From Planctomycetales bacterium (GTDB taxonomy: Bacteria > Planctomycetota > Planctomycetia > Isosphaerales > Isosphaeraceae): a DNA stretch of 64,000 bases. The stretch lies in NCBI GenBank assembly GCA_027452145.1, contig DAIDHB010000158.1:1-64000 (forward strand). The letters are read 5' to 3'. Below, one piece after another: positions 17,101 to 25,592 of the stretch. A program made the translations under genes and the position numbers. A model generated the notes under the pieces. The model saw only the letters and a program-made list of their open reading frames with translations, was not told the origin of the DNA and did no database searches. The number at the start of each line of letters is the position of its first letter. Positions within the stretch are counted from its first letter, which is position 1.

Positions 17101-17160
17101 TGTCGGGTCGGCGATGCCCACCGATTCGAGGCTTCGACCGGTGGGCGATGCCCACATTAC
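17101..17160. repeat. Palindromic repeat, GCCCACCG family
   Basis: Arms GCCCACCG and CGGTGGGC surround ATTCGAGGCTTCGAC, followed by GATGCCCACATTACG. The same arm sequences occur at 34425-34455 between other genes. It lies between the acyl-carrier-like gene and the membrane protein gene downstream. Confidence 0.65.
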
Positions 17161-17187
17161 GTCGTCCGATCGCCAGGGTCGCCCAGG

Positions 17188-17481
17188 CTACGCCGCCCCC
17201 AGGTCGTGGATCAGCCCCTTGTCCTTGCACACCTCGTCGGGCTCGACGCCCAATGAGTCCGAAAGCGCCCGGCGGAACATGGCCCAGATCACATCGGCGT
17301 CGAGATCCTCGTCGAAGACCCCGGCATGCACGGCCTTCGCGTGCACGTAGTCGTACAGCCTGCCGACCCGGATGTCCGCCGGCCGTCCCCTTTCGATCAA
17401 CTGGAGAAACTCGTCGCGACGAATCCGGATCAAGAACGTCCGTTCGAGCCGGAACACGATGTCGAGCAGGTCGACTCCCAC
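17188..17481 (-). CDS. Acyl-carrier-like protein truncated before the active serine
   Basis: 97 residues, GTG start with GGAG eight bases upstream. The N-terminus (VDLLDIVFRLERTFLIRIRR) and the segment LSDSLGVEPDEVCKDKGLIH resemble acyl carrier proteins. The chain ends DLGAA, exactly where an acyl carrier protein would continue with D-S-L, whose serine carries phosphopantetheine. It therefore cannot be an ordinary acyl carrier, unless a remaining half is encoded elsewhere. It lies between two unknown membrane-protein genes on the same strand, 42 bases after the larger one, which suggests a structural or adaptor role in that complex. Confidence 0.7.
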   Translation of the reverse strand: MGVDLLDIVFRLERTFLIRIRRDEFLQLIERGRPADIRVGRLYDYVHAKAVHAGVFDEDLDADVIWAMFRRALSDSLGVEPDEVCKDKGLIHDLGAA

Positions 17482-17523
17482 CCTGATGTCTCCGCATGTT
17501 GGTCGTGCTCAGTGAGTGATTGC

Positions 17524-19533
17524 TCATTCGTGCCCGCCTCCCGCGGGGTGGGGCCTCCGGCTCCTCAGGTGCTCCTCCATCTTCTGGAACCCGACGACGC
17601 CGACGCCCGCCTGGAGCATCTGCGCCGACAGGTACTTGAGCCCGCGCTCGGGCGGGACTCGCATCACGACCTCGGCGCCCCCCTTCAGGAACCGCACCGG
17701 GCCCCACGTCGACAGCCGCATGCCGGCCCTCGTGCAGAGCGGGCCGGCCATCTGGGCGACCTGGGCCAGGCTCAGCTTTGGTAAAGCCTCGGGCAGGCGC
17801 CGCAGGACCTGGTAGATCCCGCCGGCCGATCGCACCGCCCACCACCGCGCCAGCCGCTCGGTGACGGTCGCCGTCCCGCCGGCCGCGGCCCGCTCGATCC
17901 CCCGCGCGGCCGCCGCCTCGCCGCCCGATTCGACCAGCTCGCGGCCGGCCGCGCGGACGCCCTGGCGCACCGCGCCTTTGACCTCGGCGCGGATCGCTTC
18001 GGCGGCCGCCGCGCCCTCGGGCTGGAGCGCCGAGAGGCTCAGCACGTCGGCCACCACGAAGCAACCGTCTACCAGCGCCCAGGTCATCTCGCCCGAGGTC
18101 GGGGCATACCCCTGCCGCATCACATTGCCCAGGTGGATCACGTCATAAAGCGGCAGGAACTGGTAGTACGCCAGTGAGCTGTCGTCGAGCTGCGCGACCC
18201 GCTCCAGGCCGTCCTGGCGGATCGTCCGGATCGTCGCCTGGCCGTTCTCGCCGGCCATCGAGAGCGCCGAGAGCGCCAGCGAGTCGCGGAACGTCCGCCG
18301 CTGCTTCGATTGCAAAAGCGCGATCGTCTGGGGCCCGGCGTCGGCCCGCGCGATCGGCGGAATCGCCGCCGCGCCGTGCTGGCGGAGCACCTCGCGGAAG
18401 TCGGCGTCCTCGGCGTACTTGTCCAGCATCGCCAGCGCCATCGGGCCATGAGCCCCGAGCGCCAGCGTCGCCTGCCGGCGGAGGGTCGCATCGGTGAAGT
18501 CGTCATACACCACGTCGGCCGCGTCGGGGCCGGCCATCCGCAGCGCCTGCTCGCCAGCCTCGCCCTGCTCGACGACCAGTCGCAGCCCCCGCGTGCTGCC
18601 TCCGACCGCCTCGATCAGTCCGGCCGCGGCGACGTGCCGCAGGTGCCCGGCGATCGCCTCGGGCCGTTGCGTCTGGAGCAGTTCGTCGAGATACCCCGAG
18701 TTCACCCAGGCCAGGACGAGTGCCTGGTCCATCGGCATGGCGTCGCCCATCGCCTCGAAGACCGGCCCGTACAGGCTCACCAGTGCGAAGCCCTCGAGCC
18801 CCTGGCGGCGGAAGGCCTCGATCGCCATCGGGCCGAAGTGCTCGAACGTCCGCAGCGCCGACCTCAGGTCGGCCGCGCCGTGGTCCAGACTGATGAAGCC
18901 GAGGATCGCCAGCGCATCGCCCAGCGCGGCCTGGTCGTCCCGCAGCCGGTCGATCAGCTCGACGACGCCCTGGGGCTCGGCCAGGATCAGCGGCAGGGCC
19001 GACGGATACCGCGACGCCGCCCGCCGCTGCGACGGCGAGAGCGCGGTCAGCTCGGCGATCAGGATCGCGCGATCCGTCTCGTCCCCTCGCTTCAACCCGA
19101 AGTATTCGCGCCAGTGGAGCAGAACGTCGGCCGCTGCCTCTGCACCCAGGGCGTCGCGCAGCCGGTGGAACTCGGCGGGATACTTCTCGTAGAGGAACAG
19201 CGCCTCCATGTCGAGCCGGTCGAGCAGCGCCAGCCCGCGCTCGCCGTCGGTGCGGTCGATCGCCTCGGCGTTCCGGCCGAACCGCTCCGCCAGCCGGGCG
19301 ACCATCTCGCGGACCTTCGGCGAGGCCCCGCGGTAGCGCGCCAGCAAAGGGGCCGTGCTTTCCTCGGCCCGCGCGGCATCGCCGGCCGCGGCGGTGGACC
19401 TCGCAACGGGCCCGGCCACCCTGGCCTCCGCATCGGCGTCTCCGCCCGGCGCGTGGGCCGGCGTGCGCGCGGCCAGCTTGATCAGCACGCCGAGCGAGGC
19501 CAGGAAGACGACGGCGGCGAAGGTTCGCTTCAT
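17524..19533 (-). CDS. Large membrane-anchored protein of unknown function
   Basis: 669 residues. The ATG at 19533 has GAGAGGA eight bases upstream. An N-terminal signal anchor (FAAVVFLASLGVLIKLAA) is followed by a mostly helical, Ala/Leu-rich chain. Repeated units of about 45-60 residues have a pattern like GxxA-x(n)-Y/FGPxA (for example EHFGPMAIEAFRRQGLEGFA, ALGAHGPMALAMLDKYAED), suggesting an alpha-solenoid. Near residue 480 a hydrophobic segment (ALVDGCFVVADVLSLSALQP) precedes a domain with AEVKGAVRQGVRAAGRELVE. The C-terminus is His/Arg-rich. No family recognised. As first gene of the minus-strand run it probably carries the operon promoter, which I cannot define. Confidence 0.65.
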   Translation of the reverse strand: MKRTFAAVVFLASLGVLIKLAARTPAHAPGGDADAEARVAGPVARSTAAAGDAARAEESTAPLLARYRGASPKVREMVARLAERFGRNAEAIDRTDGERGLALLDRLDMEALFLYEKYPAEFHRLRDALGAEAAADVLLHWREYFGLKRGDETDRAILIAELTALSPSQRRAASRYPSALPLILAEPQGVVELIDRLRDDQAALGDALAILGFISLDHGAADLRSALRTFEHFGPMAIEAFRRQGLEGFALVSLYGPVFEAMGDAMPMDQALVLAWVNSGYLDELLQTQRPEAIAGHLRHVAAAGLIEAVGGSTRGLRLVVEQGEAGEQALRMAGPDAADVVYDDFTDATLRRQATLALGAHGPMALAMLDKYAEDADFREVLRQHGAAAIPPIARADAGPQTIALLQSKQRRTFRDSLALSALSMAGENGQATIRTIRQDGLERVAQLDDSSLAYYQFLPLYDVIHLGNVMRQGYAPTSGEMTWALVDGCFVVADVLSLSALQPEGAAAAEAIRAEVKGAVRQGVRAAGRELVESGGEAAAARGIERAAAGGTATVTERLARWWAVRSAGGIYQVLRRLPEALPKLSLAQVAQMAGPLCTRAGMRLSTWGPVRFLKGGAEVVMRVPPERGLKYLSAQMLQAGVGVVGFQKMEEHLRSRRPHPAGGGHE

Positions 19534-19994
19534 TCGGGCTGTCCTCTCCGCCGCTGGTTCGAGTCGAGTCGCCGATCCGGTTGCCGTTCACGCCGTCACG
19601 CACCCTCGGGCCCGGGCCGGACATCCTGCCATCCCGGCCTCGGTTTCGAGCCCGCACCGCCCCCTTGACAACGGGACGCCGGGCGCGCTGCATTTCCCAC
19701 GTTCCATTCTAACGAAGGATTCGGCCGGGCACGGGCCGGATTGGTGCGAATCTGCCCGGCAGCCGGAGAAATAACCGGCAATTCCCCCACGTCAGGGGCC
19801 GTGGACACATCCCTCCGATTGTCCCGAACCGGCGCCATTTGTCCTGTCCGCCAGGGTGGATGGGTGTCCTTGTATTCTTTCGTTGTCCCTGGCTCACTTC
19901 GGCTTATGCCAATAGAATGGCCGCTGACGGTGGCAGCGCGGCCCGTCCCAGGACGGGATCATGACCGACCCGTAGGCAGCGGGAGACCGTTGGA
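19534..19994. other. Divergent intergenic region, unknown operon / pyk
   Basis: 461 bases carrying promoters for both directions; none could be assigned. A perfect small hairpin CCCGTCC-CA-GGACGGG (19942-19957) lies in the presumed pyk leader, 38 bases before the start codon. Confidence 0.4.
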
Positions 19995-21524
19995 ATGAAA
20001 GCTTTCCGCAAAGAGCAGCTCGGCAAGGTGCGGACCAAGATCGTGGCGACGCTCGGCCCCGCGTCGAGCGACCCGGCGATCCTCCGCCAGATGGTCGAGG
20101 CCGGGGTGGATGTCTTCCGGCTCAACTTCTCGCACGGCACGCACGAGCAGCACACGCAGCAGCTCCGGGCGATCCGCGCCATCGTCGAGGAGACGGGCAT
20201 CCAGCTCGCGGTGCTCCAGGACCTCTGCGGCCCCAAGATCCGTCTCGGCGAGATCCCCGGCGGCGTGGTGGCCTGCGACCACGACGGCGAGTTCTTCCTG
20301 ACCGCCCCGCCCGGACCCGGGGACGACCCGCATGTCCTGACCTGCTCGCACCCCTCGCTGCCCGGCGAGCTGGAGGCCGGTCAGCAGGTTCTGTTCGCCG
20401 ACGGCACCGTGGCCATGGAAGTCGTCGCCCGCGAGCGCGACGGCGCCCGGCTACGCGTGACCCTGCCCGGCCTGATCCGATCGAACCAGGGGATCAACGT
20501 CCCCGGCGGGGCCCTGACCGTCTCGGCCCTGACCGAGAAGGACATCGCCGACCTCGAGTGGACGGCCGCGCACGACGTGGCGTATGTCGGGCTGTCGTTT
20601 GTCCGGCGGGCCGAGGACGTCGCCGCGCTCCGCCACGAGCTCGAGCGTCGCGGCAGCCGCGCCCGGATCATCGCCAAGATCGAGAAGCGCGAGGCGTTGA
20701 CCAACCTCGACGCGATCATCGCCGAGACGGACGCCGTGATGGTGGCCCGCGGCGACCTGGGGGTTGAGCTGGACGTCACCCGCGTGCCGGCCGTGCAGAA
20801 GCGGATCATCGACGCCTGCCGGCGGGCCCGGGTGCCGGTGATCACGGCCACCCAGATGCTCAACAGCATGGAGACCTCCAGCCGGCCTACCCGCGCCGAG
20901 GCCAGCGACGTGTTCAACGCGGTGCTTGACGGCACCGACGCCGTGATGCTCTCGGGCGAGACGGCCGTCGGCGCCTACCCGGTCGAGGCCGTGGCGGTCA
21001 TGAGCGAGGTCGCCGCCGAGGCCGAGGCCTACCTGTTCGCCCGCGGTAAGGATGGCGACGGATCGTCGCTCGGTCCGGACGACCACGGGCTTAGCCCCGT
21101 GCCGAGGGGACGCTGGGAGGACGCCTACGACCGGGCGAGGGTCGCCCGCGCCGCCCAGGTCCGGCCGATCACCGAGTGCGTCGTCGAGGCCGCCAGCCTG
21201 ATTTCGCGCCGGCTGAACGTGGCGCTGCTGGCCGTGTCAACCCTCTCGGGCCGCACCGCGCTGGCGATCTCGAAGCATCGCAATCCGGCGCCGACTCTGG
21301 CACTGGCTCACGACGCTCACACCGCTCGCGCCATGGCGCTGTTCTGGGGCGTGACCCCGCTGCCGATGCCCGACCTGCCCGAGCGTGACCAGCGCCGCGC
21401 CGCGATCGAGGAATGGTGCAAGTCCCGCGGACTGCTGGCCAGCGGCGACCGCATCGTCGTCCTCCGCGTCTCCGCCCCCGACGACCCCACCCACAACGAG
21501 ATCGCCGTCCGCGTGGTCGAGTAG
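19995..21524 (+). CDS. pyk: Pyruvate kinase
   Basis: 509 residues. Pyruvate kinase converts phosphoenolpyruvate and ADP to pyruvate and ATP, the last step of glycolysis. Present are the N-terminal KVRTKIVATLGPASSDP, the RLNFSHG motif, the active-site lysine region IIAKIEKREAL, the metal-binding MVARGDLGVEL, and the TATQMLNSMETSSRPTRAEA signature. Between the A domain and the C-terminal regulatory domain there is an insertion of about 35 residues (KDGDGSSLGPDDHGLSPVPR through RARVARAAQ). Part of it is encoded by a palindromic DNA repeat. The protein is otherwise complete and of normal length. Transcribed alone, downstream of a leader hairpin. Confidence 0.97.
   Translation: MKAFRKEQLGKVRTKIVATLGPASSDPAILRQMVEAGVDVFRLNFSHGTHEQHTQQLRAIRAIVEETGIQLAVLQDLCGPKIRLGEIPGGVVACDHDGEFFLTAPPGPGDDPHVLTCSHPSLPGELEAGQQVLFADGTVAMEVVARERDGARLRVTLPGLIRSNQGINVPGGALTVSALTEKDIADLEWTAAHDVAYVGLSFVRRAEDVAALRHELERRGSRARIIAKIEKREALTNLDAIIAETDAVMVARGDLGVELDVTRVPAVQKRIIDACRRARVPVITATQMLNSMETSSRPTRAEASDVFNAVLDGTDAVMLSGETAVGAYPVEAVAVMSEVAAEAEAYLFARGKDGDGSSLGPDDHGLSPVPRGRWEDAYDRARVARAAQVRPITECVVEAASLISRRLNVALLAVSTLSGRTALAISKHRNPAPTLALAHDAHTARAMALFWGVTPLPMPDLPERDQRRAAIEEWCKSRGLLASGDRIVVLRVSAPDDPTHNEIAVRVVE
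21084..21101. repeat. Palindromic repeat inside pyk reading frame
   Basis: CACGGG and CCCGTG arms (21084-21089 and 21096-21101) around CTTAGC, in frame and read as HGLSPV. It lies within the family-atypical insertion of pyruvate kinase. Confidence 0.5.
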
Positions 21525-21836
21525 CCTTCAACCCAACCCGCGCCCCGGCGAGCGAATCCGGATGCATCGATCCTCCCGGCCCGCCCGGCGAGCCGGGTCG
21601 CTCCACGCGCCGGCGGGGTGCGACGGTGGTCTCGGGCGTAGACCCCGAGGGAACCTGGCCGTGAGCGCACCCCAGAAAATGACGAAAGGACTCGGCCTGG
21701 CGTGAGGGTCATGTTGGCCGTGGCGCCCGGCGACCCTCGTGTGACGGCGCAGCGGGCGATGGTAGGATAGGCAATGTCAGCAGACCCGCTTCACGGACCG
21801 CCGACTTCTTTCGTCGCCTGGTGGAGGGCCTGGCTC
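21525..21836. other. Intergenic region after pyk
   Basis: 312 bases. I see only a G/C-rich inverted stretch (CCCGGCGAGCCGGG near 21587) and no gene or promoter I can support. An ATG at 21774 would extend the following small gene by 21 residues. Confidence 0.35.
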
Positions 21837-22067
21837 ATGGAACTGGACGAGTCCAGGATCGATGACGCGGTTCTCGCGCTCCTGTATCTCGGGCTGCACG
21901 ACGGGGCGCGGGCCTGGAAAGGGTTCGACTGGGGCGCCATGGACCGGTTGTACGAGGCCGGGATGATCTCCGACCCGCGCGGGCGCGCGAGGTCGGTCGT
22001 GTTCACCGAGGAAGGATTGGAGCGATCCCGGCAGTTGCTGGCGGAGCTGTTCGGCAAACGTGCCTGA
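21837..22067 (+). CDS. DUF6429-like small protein
   Basis: 76 residues. The pattern IDDAVLALLYLGLHDGARAW, then KGFDWGAMDRLYEAGMISDP and VVFTEEGL matches my memory of the DUF6429 family, small bacterial proteins of unknown function. The start at 21837 has GGAGGG nine bases upstream and matches the family N-terminus. A start at 21774 is possible but would add non-conserved residues. The FTEEGL-x-R-S end looks like the wing of a small DNA-binding fold, but that is only an impression. The next gene overlaps by eight bases. Confidence 0.7.
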   Translation: MELDESRIDDAVLALLYLGLHDGARAWKGFDWGAMDRLYEAGMISDPRGRARSVVFTEEGLERSRQLLAELFGKRA

Positions 22068-22329
22068 CCTCCGAGCCCTCATGTCCGAGGAAACCGAGTT
22101 GACCCCTCCGCTCAAAGTACCGTGGGAAGCGAAAGCCGTCTGGTTGTCGATGCTGGCAGCAGCCGCCGCCATGCCCTTCGGGCGGCGAGGTGGTTGGATG
22201 GGATGGCTCGCTCTATCGACTCTCGTCGCGGCGGCTGTCGTAATATGGGGAATCTTGATACGAGGGGTGGCGAACCACACAATCCGGTGGTGGCGGGATC
22301 GATCCACATCGCGTGGTCGTGAAGGCTAA
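22060..22329 (+). CDS. Small two-helix membrane protein, unknown
   Basis: 89 residues from a GTG that overlaps the previous stop; an ATG at 22081 would give 82. It has two hydrophobic segments (AVWLSMLAAAAAMPF and WLALSTLVAAAVVIWGILIR) with a Gly/Arg-rich turn between them, and an Arg-rich end. No family recognised and no strong ribosome site, so the overlap with the DUF6429-like gene is the main support. Confidence 0.4.
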   Translation: MPDLRALMSEETELTPPLKVPWEAKAVWLSMLAAAAAMPFGRRGGWMGWLALSTLVAAAVVIWGILIRGVANHTIRWWRDRSTSRGREG

Positions 22330-22506
22330 AGCGACGACCGGCGGGATTGACGGGGCTGGCGATGACGGGGATGACGTATCTCGATAGACTGAGATCGCGC
22401 GAGAAATCCCGCCGCGCCGGAGGGCCAGGCGAAGGAAGCGTGGCCGTGAACCCGCCTGCGGCGGGGCGCACAATCCCGGCGTGAGGCCGTCACGAAGGAG
22501 CCGGTC

Positions 22507-23112
22507 ATGACCTCATCCTGCGCCGTTTTGATCGCATTCTCCGTCGCCCTCGGAGACCCCGGCCCGGGAACCGGAGGGTCCCGCGTTTCGGGCCGGCCGG
22601 CGGATGCCACTCCTGTCGTCCGATGTCGGGTCTTCGAGGTGGCGGCCGCCGACGCGGACCGGCTCGTGCCGGAGCGGGGCCGCAGGCGGATCGCCGAATC
22701 CTCCTACTCGGTCGCGGTGATCCCGGCCGAACGGCTGGGCGATCTCGTCCAAGCGAGGCAAGCCGAGACGGGGATCCTTGTCGACAACAGGCGGTCCGAC
22801 GCGGGGTGGCCCCCGTGTGCCGATACCTGGGCCTACTCGAAGGCGGATCGCCAGATGGTCGGCGGTGGAACGGGCGCCGGGTTCCTGGGCGCCCGCCGGA
22901 TCGGAGCGACGCGCGAAATCCGGGTCGACTACCAGGTCTTCCACAGGCTCGACCCCGCCGGACCATGGCCGCCGTCGCTGCAACTCAAGGGCCCCATCCG
23001 GTTCGAGGGGAAGCTTGGCAAGGACGAGTCGGTCGTCTTCGTCTCGTCGTACCTGCGCGCCGGCCGGACGCTCGTTCACGTCATCGCGTTTGAGTGCGCC
23101 GATTCGGAGTAG
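22507..23112 (+). CDS. Secreted hypothetical protein
   Basis: 201 residues; the ATG has AAGGAG eight bases upstream. The N-terminal 16 residues are hydrophobic enough for a short signal peptide. The mature part has a CRVFEVAAADADRLVPERGR segment, an ILVDNRRSDAGW strand and a beta-rich C-terminal half with KGPIRFEGKLGKDESVVFVS. The alternation suggests a beta-sandwich, but I do not recognise the family. It starts a group of three plus-strand genes with short gaps. Confidence 0.6.
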   Translation: MTSSCAVLIAFSVALGDPGPGTGGSRVSGRPADATPVVRCRVFEVAAADADRLVPERGRRRIAESSYSVAVIPAERLGDLVQARQAETGILVDNRRSDAGWPPCADTWAYSKADRQMVGGGTGAGFLGARRIGATREIRVDYQVFHRLDPAGPWPPSLQLKGPIRFEGKLGKDESVVFVSSYLRAGRTLVHVIAFECADSE

Positions 23113-23145
23113 TCGGTCGGGCATGAACCGGCGGAGGAGGCTGGA

Positions 23146-23535
23146 GTGGAGCAGCGCAAGGTTGACGGCATCGACGCCTATGGCTTCCCGCCCGACCTGG
23201 TCGGCCATCCGCCGCTGGCCTGGATGGGCGAGGACTACCTCCGGTTCGTGACGACGGAGTTGCTGCGGAAGTTCGCGGAGCAGGATCCCGGCACCCAGAT
23301 GGTGATTATCAAGTGCGAGGCGCCGCCCCGCATTTCGACCGAGGCCGACTCGGCCACGGGCGTCGTCCGGGACGTGGTCGTTGAGTTCGACCTGACGATA
23401 TTGCTTCGGGCGTTGAGCGGCCGGCGCTGGCGGTTGCGCGGCACCGGCAAGTTCGGCGCGGCCGGCCTGGAGCAGCCCGAGGGGCACACGATCACGGTGG
23501 CCTTCGACCTTCGCTCGGCGGAGGAGGTCAAGTAG
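23146..23535 (+). CDS. Hypothetical protein
   Basis: 129 residues, GTG start preceded by GGAGGAGG. It begins with an acidic/aromatic stretch (DAYGFPPDLVGHPPLAWMGE), continues with a helix (LRFVTTELLRKFAEQ), and ends with beta strands including DVVVEFDLTILLRALSGRRW. No signal peptide or membrane helix. No family recognised. It lies 33 bases after the preceding secreted protein gene. Confidence 0.55.
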   Translation: MEQRKVDGIDAYGFPPDLVGHPPLAWMGEDYLRFVTTELLRKFAEQDPGTQMVIIKCEAPPRISTEADSATGVVRDVVVEFDLTILLRALSGRRWRLRGTGKFGAAGLEQPEGHTITVAFDLRSAEEVK

Positions 23536-23631
23536 GAGAGAGCGCGACCAGACGATCTTCCGTCGAATCGCGTAATGCTCACCGAGGCACCTGGATTTCG
23601 GACTCACCCCGGCCTGGAGGGTCACCATCTT

Positions 23632-24033
23632 ATGTCGGAGATCAAGGTGACCTTTCGTTGTGATGGCTGCGACGCGATGCTCTCGTTCCCGTCAACTGAC
23701 GCGGGCACGGTGCAGGACTGTCCCAAGTGCGGCGGCTGGGTTGATGTGCCCGAGGTGACGAGGCGAGAGAAGGCACCACCCTGGAAGAACCTCCACGACG
23801 AGCTGAACGCTCGATACTTCGAGGAGAACGTGCGGCAACAGGTCGAGATCGGCCGGCAGATCGAGGTCGCCTGGGATCAACTCAAACAAGCCGGGGAGAG
23901 GCACGAACGCGAGGCCTCGCTCCTGGCGAGAGAAGAGGAAGGGCTCGACCGGGCCCTCCGGCTGCTGGAACGCTTCGAGCGGTTGACCGATCGGTTCGAG
24001 GCGCTGATCGCGAAGTGGAAGAGGCCGGCCTGA
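23632..24033 (+). CDS. Zinc-ribbon coiled-coil protein
   Basis: 133 residues. The first 40 residues hold a zinc-ribbon of the C-x2-C...C-x2-C type (CDGCDAML, then CPKCGG), like those found at the start of many planctomycete proteins. The rest is a long charged helix (EENVRQQVEIGRQIEVAWDQ and onward) that should form a coiled coil. The ATG at 23632 has GGAGG about 12 bases upstream and begins right before the ribbon. Function unknown; zinc ribbons of this kind mediate protein or nucleic acid contacts. Confidence 0.65.
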   Translation: MSEIKVTFRCDGCDAMLSFPSTDAGTVQDCPKCGGWVDVPEVTRREKAPPWKNLHDELNARYFEENVRQQVEIGRQIEVAWDQLKQAGERHEREASLLAREEEGLDRALRLLERFERLTDRFEALIAKWKRPA

Positions 24034-24113
24034 CGGCGTAATCGGAATAAAGGATTCCCCGCGGACTCGGAATTGGGATTCTTAGAGCCTTCTCGCCGGA
24101 CGCCACCACGAAT

Positions 24114-24265
24114 CGCCCCGAAGGGGCGCAAGATATCAGCCCGGGGCAACGCCCCGGGGAACCGGCGAACCCCCGTAAACAAGCCCTGAAAGGGCGCGAC
24201 AATCTGCGGCCCGCAGGCGACCCAGGGCGTCGCCCTGGGCTGATCTGTTCGGCCCTTTCAGGGCC
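24114..24265. repeat. Compound palindromic repeat cluster, family C
   Basis: Four hairpins lie in 150 bases: CGCCCCGAAGGGGCG (24114-24128), CCCGGGGCAACGCCCCGGG (24140-24158), CCCAGGGCGTCGCCCTGGG (24221-24239), and the paired GCCCTGAAAGGGC (24183-24195) with GGCCCTTTCAGGGCC (24251-24265). No gene lies in 24034-24359. It sits between two convergent genes and may also stop transcription. Confidence 0.75.
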
Positions 24266-24359
24266 AGTTCCCCGGCCCGGTCTCCGTGCGACAGACTCAT
24301 TTTTATCGACCGCGCCTCCGACGGCACCCTCGGCCGAGCCGTCGCAGCCGATCGCGCGA

Positions 24360-25592
24360 TCACAGATAAGACAGCCACCCCCCAGGATGGCGGGACTTGA
24401 GCCCGGCGAACCAGCGGCAGGGGAAATACAGGACGGCCAGCACGACCAGCCAGGCGAGATAGACGCCCGGCAGCGTCAGCGGCCAGCCGTCGGGGGCGCC
24501 GTCCAGCAGGTTCGGCCCGAGGAGCCAGCTCACAGGCAAGCCTCGCGCCAGGCCCGCGAGGATCGCGAGGCCGTGGATCACGTACCACTGCAACAGGTAG
24601 TAGAACAGCGGGACGCGGCCGAGGGTCACGAGCGCGCGGCCGACCGGGCCGCGGATGCCGGCGCGGTCGAGCAGGCCCATCACCGCGATCGCCGGGCCCA
24701 GCGTCATCAGGATAAAAAGCGGCGACGGCGGCTGCTTGGTGCAGTTGAGGAACGCGAGCACGGTCATCATCGGCGCGCCCTGAACCGACCACGTCGTCGG
24801 ATCGCCGTAAACGCCCCAGGCTCGCACGACGAGGAATGCAGTCGTCAGGACAAGGCCCGTGATCACCAGGGTTCGCCAGCGCCGCTCGTGCTCCAGGCGG
24901 AGGACCTCGCCGAATCCGTAGCCCGCCGCGACCACGCCCAGCCAGGGCAAGAGCGGGTAGCCGCCGAGCAGGCTCACGCCGCCCGGGAGCTGGGCGAAGG
25001 TCGGCCGGAGCAGGAATGCCGCCGCCTCGTTCAGCCCCGCGGGCAATCCGAGATGCTCCAGCGAGGCGCTCGCGATGCCGTGGGTCGCGATCAGCAGGAC
25101 GCCCAGCGCGCCGATCAGGCGGCCTGGCAGGAAGACCAGGCCGGCCATCACGAGGAACGACCCGCCGATCGACCAGAGGACGACAAGGAGGATGAATCGC
25201 GAATAGGGGTTGAACAGCAGGCCGAATCGCTCGACGGTCAGCTCGAGAAAAATGAGCCAGAGCCCGCGCGTGGCGAGATACGCGGCGAGCTCGCCGCGCG
25301 AGCGGTACTTCGAGCCCGCCAGGCAGGCGCCGACCCCGGCGAGGAAGGCGAAGGTCGGCGCGCAGAAATGCGTGATCCACCGGGTGAAGAACAGCGCCGG
25401 TCCCGAGCGGGCGGGATCGGCCGTTGGGTTCAACGAGGCGTCGCCGAAGTAGTCGCGGGTGTGGTCCAAAACCATCAGGACCATCACGAGACCGCGGAGG
25501 GCGTCGACAGCCTCGAGGCGCCGGGAAGGTTTTGGGGCGACAACGGGGATGGGTCTGAAGTCCTCCGGCGGCGGTGCCGGCTCGATTGGCAT
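24360..25592 (-). CDS. Heparan-alpha-glucosaminide acetyltransferase-like membrane protein
   Basis: 410 residues from the ATG at 25592 with AGGAG seven bases upstream (the frame is open to 25640). The start RLEAVDALRGLVMVLMVLDH followed by TRDYF is the signature of the DUF1624/HGSNAT-like family, membrane acyltransferases of about ten helices. Later segments such as LLQWYVIHGLAILAGL support an integral membrane protein throughout. The substrate is unknown; relatives acetylate sugars at the membrane. It lies third in a minus-strand run after the kinase and the DUF1573-like gene. Confidence 0.8.
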   Translation of the reverse strand: MPIEPAPPPEDFRPIPVVAPKPSRRLEAVDALRGLVMVLMVLDHTRDYFGDASLNPTADPARSGPALFFTRWITHFCAPTFAFLAGVGACLAGSKYRSRGELAAYLATRGLWLIFLELTVERFGLLFNPYSRFILLVVLWSIGGSFLVMAGLVFLPGRLIGALGVLLIATHGIASASLEHLGLPAGLNEAAAFLLRPTFAQLPGGVSLLGGYPLLPWLGVVAAGYGFGEVLRLEHERRWRTLVITGLVLTTAFLVVRAWGVYGDPTTWSVQGAPMMTVLAFLNCTKQPPSPLFILMTLGPAIAVMGLLDRAGIRGPVGRALVTLGRVPLFYYLLQWYVIHGLAILAGLARGLPVSWLLGPNLLDGAPDGWPLTLPGVYLAWLVVLAVLYFPCRWFAGLKSRHPGGWLSYL

